Part shown: in pieces, positions 20,106 to 31,444 of the stretch
How the letters are laid out: each line of letters opens with the position of its first letter
Numbering within the stretch: the stretch's first letter is position 1
Source of the DNA: Jackrogersella multiformis
Lineage: Eukaryota; Ascomycota; Sordariomycetes; Xylariales; Hypoxylaceae
Direction: 5' to 3'
NCBI GenBank assembly: GCA_902806575.1
Contig: CADCXD010000008.1
Coordinates: 2,108,001-2,172,000, forward strand
DNA: 64,000 bases
Notes under the pieces: model-generated
The model's input: only the letters and a program-made list of their open reading frames with translations
Told to the model about the DNA's origin: nothing
Databases searched by the model: none
Made by a program: the position numbers and the translations under genes

Positions 20106-22577
20106 GGACAGGGAAAATGTATTCAACCATTCCCTCTCAATGCGAATGTCCCATCACTAACATCATACAGGGCGAGTACTCCTTCTACCACCTTTGGAAA
20201 GCCATACAATACCCCAGGGAAACGCCTCCATTCGCAGAAGTCCGTAGATTCATTACACAAGCCATTCAAATGCCCGGGAGCTGCCACGAGTACTCCAGCT
20301 AGCGATCGCCCAGTTCGGAAACGAAAGAAGGTCGACTATAAAGGCGCTGGTGGCGACGATCCCGAGGATAAGCCATACACAAACGCCGACAGGTTGGCTC
20401 TAGCAAGTCGAGATGTCAACAGATTTCCCGTCTTTCAGCCCAAGGACAAGGAGAAGACCTTTAGGAAGGCGTTCTGCGTGCCGTTTGTGAACAAGAACAG
20501 CGGAGCGTACAACCCCAATCGTCCACCACCCACACTCGGCCTGAGACAAGGCGCTGTTTTTGTAGCGAAGCCCTTACATGATCCAGGCGGAGAATTCGCA
20601 ATCGTGCTTCACGATCCTACCATTGACGATAAGCCGAGAATAGCAGACAAGCCAAAAGAAGATGAAGCCAATGGCGAGGCCAAAGAAACCCTAGATGCGC
20701 CTCTAGTCCATAAGAGTCTGGCTGAGATTCTAGGCATTAGGAAGAAGGTCGAAAACGAACATCCGCGAGTACCAGTTGTCATCGACCCGATGCTCGCCAA
20801 GGTCCTACGACCACATCAGATCGAAGGTGTCAAGTTCATGTACAGATGTGTCACCGGCATGATTGATGAGAAGGCCAATGGCTGCATTATGGCAGACGAG
20901 ATGGGCCTAGGAAAGACTCTGCAATGTATTACGCTTCTCTGGACTCTCCTCAAACAATCGCCCGATGTCGGGAAGACGACGATTCAGAAAGCCATCGTCG
21001 CCTGCCCCTCGAGTTTGGTCCGCAATTGGGCCAACGAACTCACCAAGTGGCTCGGGGCGGATGCCATCACCCCTTTTGCCATCGACGGCAAAGCATCCAA
21101 AGAGGAACTAACCCGACAGTTACGTCAATGGGCCATTTCAAGTGGTCGCGCAGTCACCCGGCCCGTCATCATAGTTTCTTATGAGACACTCAGGCTGAAT
21201 GTTGAGGAGCTTAAGAACACTCAAATCGGCTTGATGTTGTGCGACGAAGGTCATCGCCTGAAGAACGGAGACAGCCGGACTTTCACTGCTTTGAACAATC
21301 TCAAAGTCACCAGAAGAGTGATTCTCTCCGGTACACCAATCCAGAACGATCTTTCAGAGTACTTCTCTCTTATCAGCTTCGCAAACCCCGGCCTTCTCGG
21401 TAATCGCCTCGAATTTCGAAAGCGGTTCGAACTTCCTATTCTGCGAGGTCGAGATGCCGATGCGAATGAAGTAGAACGCCAGAAGGGTGACCAATGTCTG
21501 AACGAGTTACTTGCGGTCGTCAATAAATTCATCATCCGACGTACCAACGACATCTTATCGAAATACCTCCCCGTCAAATACGAACATGTCGTGTTCTGTA
21601 ACCTCGCTCCCTTCCAGCTCGATCTATATAATTACTTCATCAAGAGTCCAGATATCCAAGCTCTATTGCGCGGTAAGGGAAGTCAGCCTCTCAAGGCCAT
21701 CACCTTGCTCAAGAAGCTGTGCAATCACCCGGACCTGCTCAACCTGTCCGACGACCTACCAGGCTGTGAAGAGTTTTGGCCAGAAGATTACGCGCCGAAA
21801 GACACGCGCGGTCGCGATCGGGACATCAAGCCCTGGTACTCCGGGAAGATGCAAGTGCTCGACCGCATGCTCGCGCGCATCCGGCAGGACACGAACGACA
21901 AGATCGTCCTCATCAGCAACTACACCACGACCCTCGACCTCTTCGGCCAGCTCTGCCGCAACCGCGGGTACGGCCACCTGCGCCTCGACGGCTCCATGAA
22001 CGTCAGCAAGCGCCAGAAGCTCGTGGACAAGTTCAACGACCCCGACGGCGGCGAGTTCGTCTTCCTGCTCTCCAGCAAGGCCGGCGGCTGCGGCCTCAAC
22101 CTCATCGGCGCCAACCGCCTCGTCCTCTTCGACCCCGACTGGAACCCCGCCGCCGATCAACAGGCGCTGGCCCGCGTCTGGCGCGACGGCCAGAAGAAGG
22201 ACTGCTTCGTGTACCGCTTCATCGCGACGGGCACGATCGAGGAGAAGATCTTCCAGCGGCAGTCGCACAAGCAGTCGCTCTCGTCGTGCGTCGTGGACTC
22301 GGCCGAGGACGTGGAGCGCCACTTCTCGCTCGACAGCCTGCGCGAGCTGTTCCAGTACCGCGGCGACACCCGCAGCGACACCCACGACACCTTCAAGTGC
22401 AAGCGCTGCAAGCCCGACGGCAAGCAGTTCCTCAAGGCCCAGGCCATGCTGTACGGCGACACCAGCACCTGGAACCACTTCGCCAACGCCGACCTCGCCC
22501 CCATCCAGGACCTGCTGCTCCGCCAGGAGGCTACCGAGAAGGAGGTCTCCGCCGTCTTCCAGTATATCTCGCATTGA
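20106..22577 (+). CDS. RAD54: DNA repair/recombination ATPase RAD54 (start unresolved)
   Basis: From 20106 an open frame encodes the conserved Rad54 N-terminal elements (FGKPYNTPGKR, SVDSLHKPFKCPG, RPVRKRKKVDYKG), then a complete Snf2 core: Walker A in DEMGLGKT, DEGH box, SGTPIQND, and helicase-C motifs through DPDWNPAADQQALARVWRDGQ. The C-terminal Rad54 zinc-binding-type segment (FKCKRCKPDGK) and conserved end follow. Rad54 is the dsDNA translocase that assists Rad51 strand invasion in homologous recombination. No ATG precedes the conserved region in this frame, and an in-frame stop sits at 20103-20105. A short upstream exon, or a frame error near 20119-20160, is therefore needed; the coordinate 20106 is only the first open codon. 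Third-position GC rises abruptly after about 21780. Confidence 0.92.
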   Translation, partial: GQGKCIQPFPLNANVPSLTSYRASTPSTTFGKPYNTPGKRLHSQKSVDSLHKPFKCPGAATSTPASDRPVRKRKKVDYKGAGGDDPEDKPYTNADRLALASRDVNRFPVFQPKDKEKTFRKAFCVPFVNKNSGAYNPNRPPPTLGLRQGAVFVAKPLHDPGGEFAIVLHDPTIDDKPRIADKPKEDEANGEAKETLDAPLVHKSLAEILGIRKKVENEHPRVPVVIDPMLAKVLRPHQIEGVKFMYRCVTGMIDEKANGCIMADEMGLGKTLQCITLLWTLLKQSPDVGKTTIQKAIVACPSSLVRNWANELTKWLGADAITPFAIDGKASKEELTRQLRQWAISSGRAVTRPVIIVSYETLRLNVEELKNTQIGLMLCDEGHRLKNGDSRTFTALNNLKVTRRVILSGTPIQNDLSEYFSLISFANPGLLGNRLEFRKRFELPILRGRDADANEVERQKGDQCLNELLAVVNKFIIRRTNDILSKYLPVKYEHVVFCNLAPFQLDLYNYFIKSPDIQALLRGKGSQPLKAITLLKKLCNHPDLLNLSDDLPGCEEFWPEDYAPKDTRGRDRDIKPWYSGKMQVLDRMLARIRQDTNDKIVLISNYTTTLDLFGQLCRNRGYGHLRLDGSMNVSKRQKLVDKFNDPDGGEFVFLLSSKAGGCGLNLIGANRLVLFDPDWNPAADQQALARVWRDGQKKDCFVYRFIATGTIEEKIFQRQSHKQSLSSCVVDSAEDVERHFSLDSLRELFQYRGDTRSDTHDTFKCKRCKPDGKQFLKAQAMLYGDTSTWNHFANADLAPIQDLLLRQEATEKEVSAVFQYISH

Positions 22578-23315
22578 GCTGGCTGGGATGGGCTGTTGAC
22601 GTGTTCGGTGGGGTCGAGGGATGGAAGAAAGAAAAAAGGGAGGGAGGAAGAGAACAAAGACAAAGTAAGAAAAGGAAAGTACTGGCTTAGGCTCGAGCTA
22701 GACATGTTAGATGTGACGGCATGGCATGGCGTGGCATTGGTGATTCTGGCGTTCCTTACTTCTTGCTTCATGGGTCGGTGGCATAGCGTTACATATGGTG
22801 CTTGCTCCTGAGATTTCTCAAATTGAATTTTGGTCCAAGTTTCTGGGCTCCTATTGATTCGTTGAGAATACGGGATACATGCCGCTTTTGTGAAATTGGT
22901 GTATATGTGAAAGATACGGTACATTTATGAGGGCTATATTACTAATGGTGTACTGATCGTAGTATCAGGTTTATGAGTGATAGGGGAAGTCTTCCCTACC
23001 TACCCTAGGTAGGTACTTAGGTTAGCTGCTATTACATTCACGACGCCAAATAGCTCGTTCCTTTCTCTTTGACGTCCCAGCTTTCTCAGCTCAAGTTTGA
23101 GTGTCCCGGTTATGAGTGATGATGTCGTGGATATGCTGGGTTGTCCTTAGAGAGTATATGTATAATATACCTTATATATCTCAGTAATATGTATAGTATC
23201 ATATGTCTACCTAGGTATCTATTCATCTACTTCGTGCGAGTAGCCATTTATTTTCTGTCTTAACCATCTGTTTCACTCTCTCAAAGTTCTTCTAGTCCAC
23301 ACCCACACACACACC
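22578..23315. other. 3' flank of RAD54 and pyrimidine-rich DNA
   Basis: No gene recognised. It contains the RAD54 3' UTR, a TACCTACCCTAGGTAGGTAC palindrome-like block at 22998-23017, and a C/T-rich leader-like stretch at 23265-23313. Confidence 0.35.
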
Positions 23316-23546
23316 ATGTCACACTCGTCGACCAGCTACCCTCCATTGCCTATCTTAAATCCGCCATGGCATCGGCGTTTTCTTTTCTGTTTTCCTGCAA
23401 GCCTGTCTCGTGGGAAATCGATTAGAAGTGGTTTACTAATACCTACTTCTACTACGGTTTCTTCGAAGAGTACTTCGATTAGGAAGAAACAAGTGCTTTT
23501 GAGAATTACGAGGCGGATATTTAAGTACCTGTTTAGAGATGGTTGA
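23316..23546 (+). CDS. Doubtful small protein (76 aa)
   Basis: The ATG sits in a good context (ACACACACCATGTC) after a C/T-rich leader-like stretch typical of fungal promoters. The product is basic (many Lys/Arg in the second half) with no recognised motif and no introns. It could equally be a chance frame or part of a non-coding transcript. It is listed only because of the leader-like upstream sequence. Confidence 0.25.
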   Translation: MSHSSTSYPPLPILNPPWHRRFLFCFPASLSRGKSIRSGLLIPTSTTVSSKSTSIRKKQVLLRITRRIFKYLFRDG

Positions 23547-24627
23547 GGGAGTGAGGATAAGGTTGACCTCTATAACGGCTCTAGTACTGCCTACCTTCAA
23601 TGTTTATCCTAGTCTACCTACGGTATGTATGGTGAAGTCTTGACTTAAGTCTTAGTAGCACATCCAGTGCCAATTATTTACTTCATTTTTACAAAGGCAT
23701 ATCTAACCTCCCACCACTACAAAAATCAATAAATCTTATACATGAGTTCTAATAGACAGACAGTTCCTAATCTTCAGCATGAACTTTTCATATTTCTGCT
23801 TCCATCCAGCTGCCCCTTTCCAGCCCCTCAAACCTAGCTTCACTTAGTATACGTGGCCGGGGCAAATACACTATGTTTTATATTACTCTTAAGAATAGAC
23901 CTTGTAACTCAGGTGACTAAATTAATATGAGCTTAAGATGCAATGCTCTATTCGAGAGGGTTTCATCTGGTTCCTATTAATTTTCAGCGTTTGAGTAAAG
24001 GCTATGTACCAAATACAACCAGTTCTGAGTTGAATGCATAAATGGAAGCGTTGAATAATGTGGATCCGTAATTCATTTTCTTAACTGCCTGGTCATCTCG
24101 GTTTATTACTCTCCTTATAGTTCTCTAGCTCTTTACCTATTACCTAGCTTTTACCCCAGTACACATAATATCAAAAGCAAATGCCGACTTCATGTCATTT
24201 ATTCATTGTTACACACGGACGATCAGATCGGATATTCACAATGCAATGAGTCTATTGACGAATCGATGGTAGGAGATCCGAGCCTCATCAAATTCTAATA
24301 CCGGGCGCGCCGGTATTCCCTCGCCTTCGCTATGGATAAATCTTCTACCGAGACCTGCACCAATACCTGTGTATCCATCCATTAGGTTCAGCCGCGAGGA
24401 ACGCCGTGATTTACTATGCAAGAAGTCGTTTGTGAAGATATCGTCCTGTCTCTATCCGACAGGCTCCTGCAGGTTGGCCTGGCCCTGCCGTGCCGCTCGA
24501 CACCTCGTCGTTTCGGAGTATGAAGAAAGATTTCGTTTTATTCGTGGGCTATTCAACAAAAGTGGTATCATGTAAAGAAGTGAGAAAGCCGCAACCAATC
24601 TATGCCCAACGCAGTGTGCTCGATCCG
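23547..24627. other. Intergenic, AT-rich
   Basis: No coding sequence or RNA gene seen. The part after 24230 is probably the 3' UTR of the minus-strand SKT5 gene. Confidence 0.35.
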
Positions 24628-27600
24628 TTACATAACAACCTATAGTCAAGGGGGTTAGTGCGTGGACCATAAACCTAGAACAATACGCCAAGGTAAAACA
24701 AGGCGAATGGGGGAAAACTTACGCAGTCGTCGTTTGTCTTTCCCTGGGGAATTCCCATAGCCTCGAATGTGGCGGGACCTTGGCTGGGCTTAGCTGCAGG
24801 TCTTGAGGCTGGCGCAGACGCTGCCGAGGTAGGTGTGCCGGCTGATGGTGGCGGGCTTGCTAATGATGGTCTCCCCTGCTGGGGTGGCGCGCTAGAACGA
24901 CCTACGTTGTCCATCTGGCCCGGGTGTTCCTTCAAGGGAATGCCGGGTCGACCAGCGCTCGCTATTCTTGAATTACCAGGGCCTCCCTGAGGATAATTTC
25001 CTACTGGATTAGAGCTGATACGAGGTCCCGTACCTCCACTCATATTAGGAGAATGCATGGCCGATCCCCGACCGCTGGAGTCATAGGGGCTTGAAGAAAC
25101 CCGGGGACCAGGGGCGTGAGACGGCGGCACTGATGATTCTCTCGGACCATACCCAGCCGGTGGGAACTGTCCCGGAGGCGGACCTTGTTTTGTGAGTCGA
25201 TTAGGTTGGGCAGGACCGGGCGACATGCGTTGGTCATATCCTCCAGTAGGCGGTCGTTGATCGAATTGACCTGTAATGGGGCGAGCCTGGGCTCTATTTC
25301 CAGGGCCGGGTTGTCGGTAGTCATCTAGGCCATGTGGTTGCCAACCAGCAGAGACAGGGCGCCCACGGTTTGGATCCATGCCAGCGGGGGGAATAGGCAG
25401 CTGGCCGGCAGATTGGGAAGGACGCATGCCACCGGCGCCGGGAGACTGTGTGCGGATCCCAAACGAACTCCCTGGACGATCCGCAATCGGGCCATTCGGC
25501 GGCCGGATACCAGGATTGTAGTGAGGCGACAGCTGTGGCTTCATGCCCATATCATCTTCGGGGTAAGGTACAGCAGACTGGGGTCGTAAGGATAAACCTG
25601 CTGGCCTGTTATCCTCAGGGTATGGTACTGATGGATTTACTCCAGGAAGGTTGACGGTAAAAGCTGGCGGTCGGTTACCGCCCATGGTAGGTCGAGATGG
25701 GTCGGGCATGTCCGTGGAATGATCGAAATCCTGCATTCTAGGGGATGGTTGAGGTGATGCTCTAGGCGTGTTTTGGTCTTCGGACACTGTCGGCATCGAG
25801 CTATTATTCGCTTGCTTGAATCGATCTGGCCTTTGGCCCCTTTGGGAACCATGTTTAGACTTGATCCTTGTCATCGCTGTCGTCTCGTGATCCTCCTTCG
25901 ACAGCGTCTTGGATTTTGATATATTATCTAACCGCTCCACGGCATCTTTGTTTCCGTGTTCAGCCGCTAGTTCATACCACCTTCGAGCCTCTCGAAGGTC
26001 TTTCTCAACCGATATTCCAATTTCGTAGTAGTAACCTATGGCAAACTCCCCAGTTGGTAGCTTCGCCTTAGCGGCAAGTTGGGCATACTTAAACGCAAGG
26101 GTTTCGTTCTTCGCAAAAGTCCCTTCGTACCCAAATAAAAACCACCTGCTGACACCTAGGCACGCTTCGGGTTGACCTTGCTTGGCAGCTAGGCCATAGT
26201 AGTGTAGCGAGAGGGCCGGGTTGAAATCGCAGCCGAGCTGGCATAGCTCATATGCCTGGCCCATCTTCAGCTGGGCCTTAGCAAAACCGAGATAGGCTGC
26301 TTTTTCAACGTACTGTCGAGCGACACCAACATCGTACGTCAGAACATTGTCGGGAATGGAGACATCGGGAAGGTCCTTTGCAATAAGCATGCCATAAACG
26401 AAGGCACCTTGGGGCGCATCCTCGTCGGCCGTATCGGCGGCAGAATGTATCAAATCTAACCCCTTTACCATATCCTTCGGTCGGCCCCGTTGACCTAGGA
26501 GATTGATCATGCCTAGCCGGTAAGAAGCAGCCGAATCGTTGGCCGATAAGCCAAGTTGGTAATGCCTCAAAGCCTTTTCCATGTCGTTGGAGTTTTCATA
26601 GAGCATACCGATTCGATAATCGGCGCGACCCCAACCACTCTGCGCGGCGGCGGCATAGCAAGTGTATGCCTCCTTCTTGTCCTGCCGCTTGCCAAACTTA
26701 CCAAACTCCAGCCATTTACCCCTGATGAACAAAGCTTCGGGATGACCCTGGTCTGCGAGATAGGTAACAATGTTAATGGCGTCCATCCGCAACTCATGTT
26801 CGATCTTCGGCGTCGCCGCCCGGCCTGGCGCATCTCGGTCGTTCGGGCCCCTCGCGGCCTCCTCTTCTCGGATGGCAGCTTCGGCGGCTATTTCGACATA
26901 GGACAAGACATCGCGAGCCCAGCAAATCTGCATATCGGGGTCGTTGGAGTGAAGGACATGCTGGCGACTCTCGGCCAAGACTGCCTCCTTCTCCTCATCG
27001 CTAGGAGGTATATGTTCCCCTTGGACTTTGGGGAAATGCGAGAAAGAGGGTAAATCGCGCATATCTTGGAGGTTCCTCTCGAACTGGGGATCGGGGTCTT
27101 GGGTCTCTTGAAAAGGACTGTAGTTTGATCCACTGAAGTTGGATGCGGGGCTGTAGTCGTTGGCGGGGCTTCGGCCTTGCTGATATTGCTGCCCAAAGCT
27201 GGCAACGCGAGTGTTCAGTAGGGTAGATAATGAGGGTTCGCGGACGTGTCGCGGACCAGATCCGGGTGGCTGTGATGTTGGGTTTCGCGGGTCGACGGAT
27301 CGGGCTTCTAGTTCCATACGTTGGAGGCCTTGCTGCATATTTTCGGGGACTTCTGGCATTATCCTATAAGACGAGAGAGAGAGAGGGTAGGTTAGTTATG
27401 GTAGGGTAGGGTATGGTATGGTATGGTAGGGTAATGATAGATGAGTTAGGTAATGATCAGGTTAGGTAGGTATTTAGGTCAGATGCTAATAAGTCATTCA
27501 CAACACTACCTACTAGGTAGGTTGGATGCCTAGGCTGGATACCTATGTTGGATACCTATGTAGGTTGGATAGATACCTAGGTAAGTTTGTATGCAGTGTG

Positions 27601-27801
27601 TAGGCAGTGTAGGCAGTGTGTAGGAAATCCCAGGTTTTCAGGATTGTTGTTTCAAACCGATAACCGAAGTCTTTAAAACGTACCTTTGTGGTGATGGCGC
27701 CACAACCTCGGGCATATAGTAGTCGTCCGCACCGGGATAGAAGGTTGCTCCAAAATTAGGCATTTCGAAATCTTCTTCGCTTGTCTGCGGCTGGTGAGGA
27801 C
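24628..27801 (-). CDS. SKT5: Chitin synthase activator Skt5/Chs4-type, Sel1 repeats, CaaX end (5' end unresolved)
   Basis: Exons seen: 27801-27684, 27363-24723 and a 12-nt last exon 24639-24628. The protein has a disordered N-terminus, a block of Sel1-like TPR repeats (about 300 residues) and a long Pro/Gly/Ser-rich tail. The last exon supplies VVM-stop, so the protein ends CVVM. This is a farnesylation-type CaaX box like the CVIM end of yeast Skt5/Chs4, which recruits and activates chitin synthase III at the septum and cell cortex. The exon at 27684 reads GPHQPQTSEEDFEMPNFG... and joins in frame. Its acceptor (ATGCAG) shows at least one more exon upstream that I could not find. The intron at 27364-27683 is unusually long (320 nt) and repeat-filled. 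Confidence 0.87.
27387..27432 (+). repeat. GGTAGG/GTATG short tandem repeat inside SKT5 intron
   Basis: Repeated GGTAGGGTA and GTATG units lie in the 320-nt SKT5 intron, preceded by a GA dinucleotide run at 27370-27386. Confidence 0.6.
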
Positions 27802-30800
27802 CTGCATGAAAGAAAAAGAAAAAATGTACTTGTCAGCAAGCCAGGTTTTCTTTGAGCCAATGGTCGACCTAGTTCTAGGTGCTGCCCGGTGTAAAAAGAT
27901 ATGTACTATGTAAAAAGAAGGATATTGTACTAGAATTGTACCGGAATTGTACTGGAATTGTACCGTTGGTGGGGTCCTCTATGTAGTTTCGATGCAGGTG
28001 GCGGCCAGAAACAGTCGGCGGGTATTCCAAGGTTGTCTGACTCTTTCTGTAGGTCCCCCGTTCAAGTTGGTCCCCCGTTCAAAGTATGTAGGTCCCAGGT
28101 CCCCCAGGTCCTGTTCTGGCTCCAGAGTTGCTCCTGATCTGATTTGGCCAGCTGAAAAATACAAAATACGGATTCCTATTATCTATTATCCGGGAATAGA
28201 TACCACTGCGTCGTTTGGTCTCACAAGATGTCTCAGGTATAGAATTCCCGTGTTCGGCAAATACCTGACCTAGGTAGTTGTGGATGTGAATATGGATAGG
28301 TAAAGTCTTGGAAGGTGACGTTTTTCTCAGAAATGTTTAAATCGTTCAGGCATTCCAGTCCAGTTATGAGTTGGCCAGTTCCGGTTTCCAGTTCCAGTTG
28401 CAGTTTCCAGGTGAGAATGTGCTGAGGGGCTCAGACTTTTAGTGCAAGAGGTAGCCTATACAGTCCTTACAGCGCGTAGCACTTTCTATTAACTGATGAG
28501 GGATGCTACCGCCACTTCCCCAGATAGGTTAGTCCAAACACGCTAAGCCTCCTAACTTAGCTCCAGCATTTGAAGGCGGGAATTATTTTAGGAGAAGAAT
28601 CCATCATGGACGTTCCAAGGTTCTAAAGCGGGGCGCCTGGCAGGGTAGCAATGTCCGCTACTGTGAATTGAATTTCTCCAGGGGATATCCCATACCTCTT
28701 GGGGTACTTGGGTATTGTACCACAGTAAACCCACAGTAAAATCTCCAAAACGGCGCAGTTCGCTTCTTTTCTAATCTGACAATCTGCATCGCATAATCCA
28801 AGTGGAAACAAATCCCACTTGCAGACCATAGGAAACAAATCAGATATTTGCGGATGTTACAAGCAAGTGCCTTCTGCAACCATAGCCTCATAGAACAGGT
28901 AACGGTTTATTACACTATTCTGCACCTAGCGTAGCTGGCCTTGGTAGTATCTTGGTATGCAGTGGCTGTCCCTGCATGATCGACCCGGGTAAGAAGTCGG
29001 ATAGATATTGCTGTATATTATTATTCGGTGCCGGGATTTGCTATGTCAGGGTTCAACGGGAATATCCATGGTGTCCGTCGAGTCGGTAAGTCTTTCGCGG
29101 TCCAACTCGTCCACGGCTCCAGAGCGGCTCCAGAGGATGCAGTGATAGGGAGGTGTCAAGAAGCAAGGGGGAAGGGGAAGGGGAAGGGGGAAAGGGGAAA
29201 AGGGGTATCTGTTTAATAGTACATACCAACGATAGCTGCTGGATACACATCCGGACCTACTATCTCGGGCCACACGTAAATCGCCGGAACTTGCGTCGTC
29301 ATCATCGGTTTGATTAGAGGCCTCGTAAGCTTTGTTGACTGATATTAAATAGTGCCGGTCGGGTTGCAAAATGGCAAGGTTTATGTCATGGAAGATACGA
29401 CAGCATAATGGCTAAACGAAATTCGTATATGTACGCGGGAACTAAAGCATACGCGGAAACTATTTGAGGTCACATAACAGTCCAAGTTGGAGGGTTCTCA
29501 AGCTTCTTTATTATTATTATTATAATCTCGCCAAATTCTCTACCCTACATGGGAGCTTCCATATTCGACACGGAGTCAAATGACTGAAACTAACCACTCT
29601 GCCACTGCAACTCGAGTTGGTAGGAGTTAAGGAACGAGCGATGCCGCCTGGCGCTAAGATGAAGGGAATATTCGGCCGGGCACAGCCAATATGACGATTA
29701 CGTACCCGGTCGAGAACCAGCCTGAGCTGCTTCAGTAAAATGAGATCTCCGCATCCTTCGAGGAGAACGATAGAAAAGGTGCCTAGGTAGGCAAGTACCT
29801 AAGTTGGTTAAGACAAAGAGACAAGCATCATAACCATGTACTAACTAGATCTCACATATAATAATTCCATACTCATAATGCCTACCTTCACCAGCAATGT
29901 TGGCGAAACACGGTCTAGGTAGTCACAGCCTCATTGTGTTTCTATTTCGAGATCATCTTGGCAATGGGGGTTAGCGTAGGCTGCTGCGTAGCCGTAGCTA
30001 AAGTTGTAATGGGATGCACCTTAGCCTCAACAATCCCACAGTTGGTAATTTCCTGTCGATCCTCTTGGATGTCGTTGGACACGGATACGGGGTGTCATAG
30101 TAATTCATCCGGCGAATCCTAGGTGAGCAAAATACCTAATCACCGAATTAAAGATAATTCTAGACAACATTTGTCATTGCTATCTAGCAGCTAATTACCT
30201 ACACTAGGTACCTAGGAAATAGGTATGAAGATTGGATTGAGAACGATGCTTAGATAAGCAGCAGCAGCACGGATGATGCCGGATGAGGATGACACAAATA
30301 TGTTGCCGTCCGTTTCTATCCTAATTCCCGAAATATCGAAAATATGAGGAACCTTCTGATGAATAAGTACTAACCGGCTGCTAGCGTCGACAGGAGGTAG
30401 TGAGACACGGATTCAGCAACTGAGGTGTCATGTGAGCCTGCTTTAGAACTCCACGTCCAGGTGGACAGGTTCGAAGGAAAGTCCAATAAGTAGAGGGACG
30501 ACGCATGACCAACACCTCGTGGACATGCAATAGGTAAGCTATCAACTGACAACTCATACCTTAGGTAGGGACCTGGGGAGCAAAACGCTGGTAGCAATCC
30601 ACAAAGATAAGGGTATTTCATCAGCTCGCTACCTACGAAAAGTAGCTGGAGAATAAGGACACATAAAATGAATCGATAATACCAATGATATTAGAAGAAT
30701 AAAATTGAGGCATGCCGAGTGTTACAGCTTGAAGATTAAAAACTTCATTCGTAAATACTGTTATTGTTTAATAATATTATTTATTTTTAATACTTACCGA

Positions 30801-31444
30801 GGAAGGTACTGTTGTATTGTATAGAAGGTTACTCTAGATTCTAGAAAGGGTAGGCGAAGATGCAGATGAAAGCGCTAGAAACCTTGAGCTTTCCAGCCAC
30901 ACCAAGCGTGTTCCGGAGGTCAAGCCACATGTGGCATCAAGCTCGTCGGAAATCCACTTCGACCACCGGCGGTTGGACAGGGACAGGGACGGGGACTAAA
31001 GGCAAAGGCAAAGTTAAAGTTAAAGGTCAAAGTCAAAGTGGGTCTGGTCGATTCTCGTTCGTCAGCCTCTCAGCCTGCTTGCCTTGCCTCACCACCAAAC
31101 CAAACTCAACAAATAATTCATCATCATCACCATTACCATCACCATCACCATCCCAAACCCCGACAGACCAACCATTGTCATTTCCTACCCGAGTAGTTGA
31201 GAACCCTCGATCCCGATCATCTTCAGGAGGAACAATTCGGACACCTGAGCTTGTAAAAGCTCCCAAGCCACCGCTTTCGTCTTCTCCCTCGCCTCTGCCG
31301 ACAGAGCCACCGACAGGGTCAGAGCTAGAGATCAAACCCATCATTACCGTAACAACACCTCCGTCGTCGATATCATCCTCGCCCTCAATATCTGCACTAC
31401 CCTCCACGCCGCCTCTACCCAAACTGTCTCCTCGACCATCCGCC
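27802..31444. other. Large intergenic region (3.6 kb) between SKT5 and RPN12
   Basis: It should contain the missing 5' exon(s) of SKT5. No other gene is convincing. Visible items are imperfect repeats of AATTGTAC (27930-27965), CCTAGGTA motifs, a G-rich run at 29167-29204, and an open frame continuous with RPN12 from 30860 that includes hexamer repeats (30980-31037). Confidence 0.4.
29167..29204 (+). repeat. G-rich run (GGGGAA)n with quadruplex potential
   Basis: Six G-tracts of four or five Gs separated by two to four As. This fits the intramolecular G-quadruplex pattern. It lies in non-coding DNA upstream of SKT5. Confidence 0.6.

Noticed and set aside
20148..20170. A 23-nt intron that would link ATG 20117 to the RAD54 frame
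   Set aside because: Far below the size of functional fungal introns and the donor (GTCCCA) is poor.
21756..22574. Long minus-strand frame (272 aa) opposite RAD54
   Set aside because: It exists only where RAD54 codons end almost always in G/C, which removes stop codons on the other strand; composition is Val/Leu/Ala-rich without domains.
29046..29369. Minus-strand frame considered as the missing SKT5 first exon
   Set aside because: No proper ATG and the sequence does not resemble Skt5 N-termini; joining phase could not be supported.
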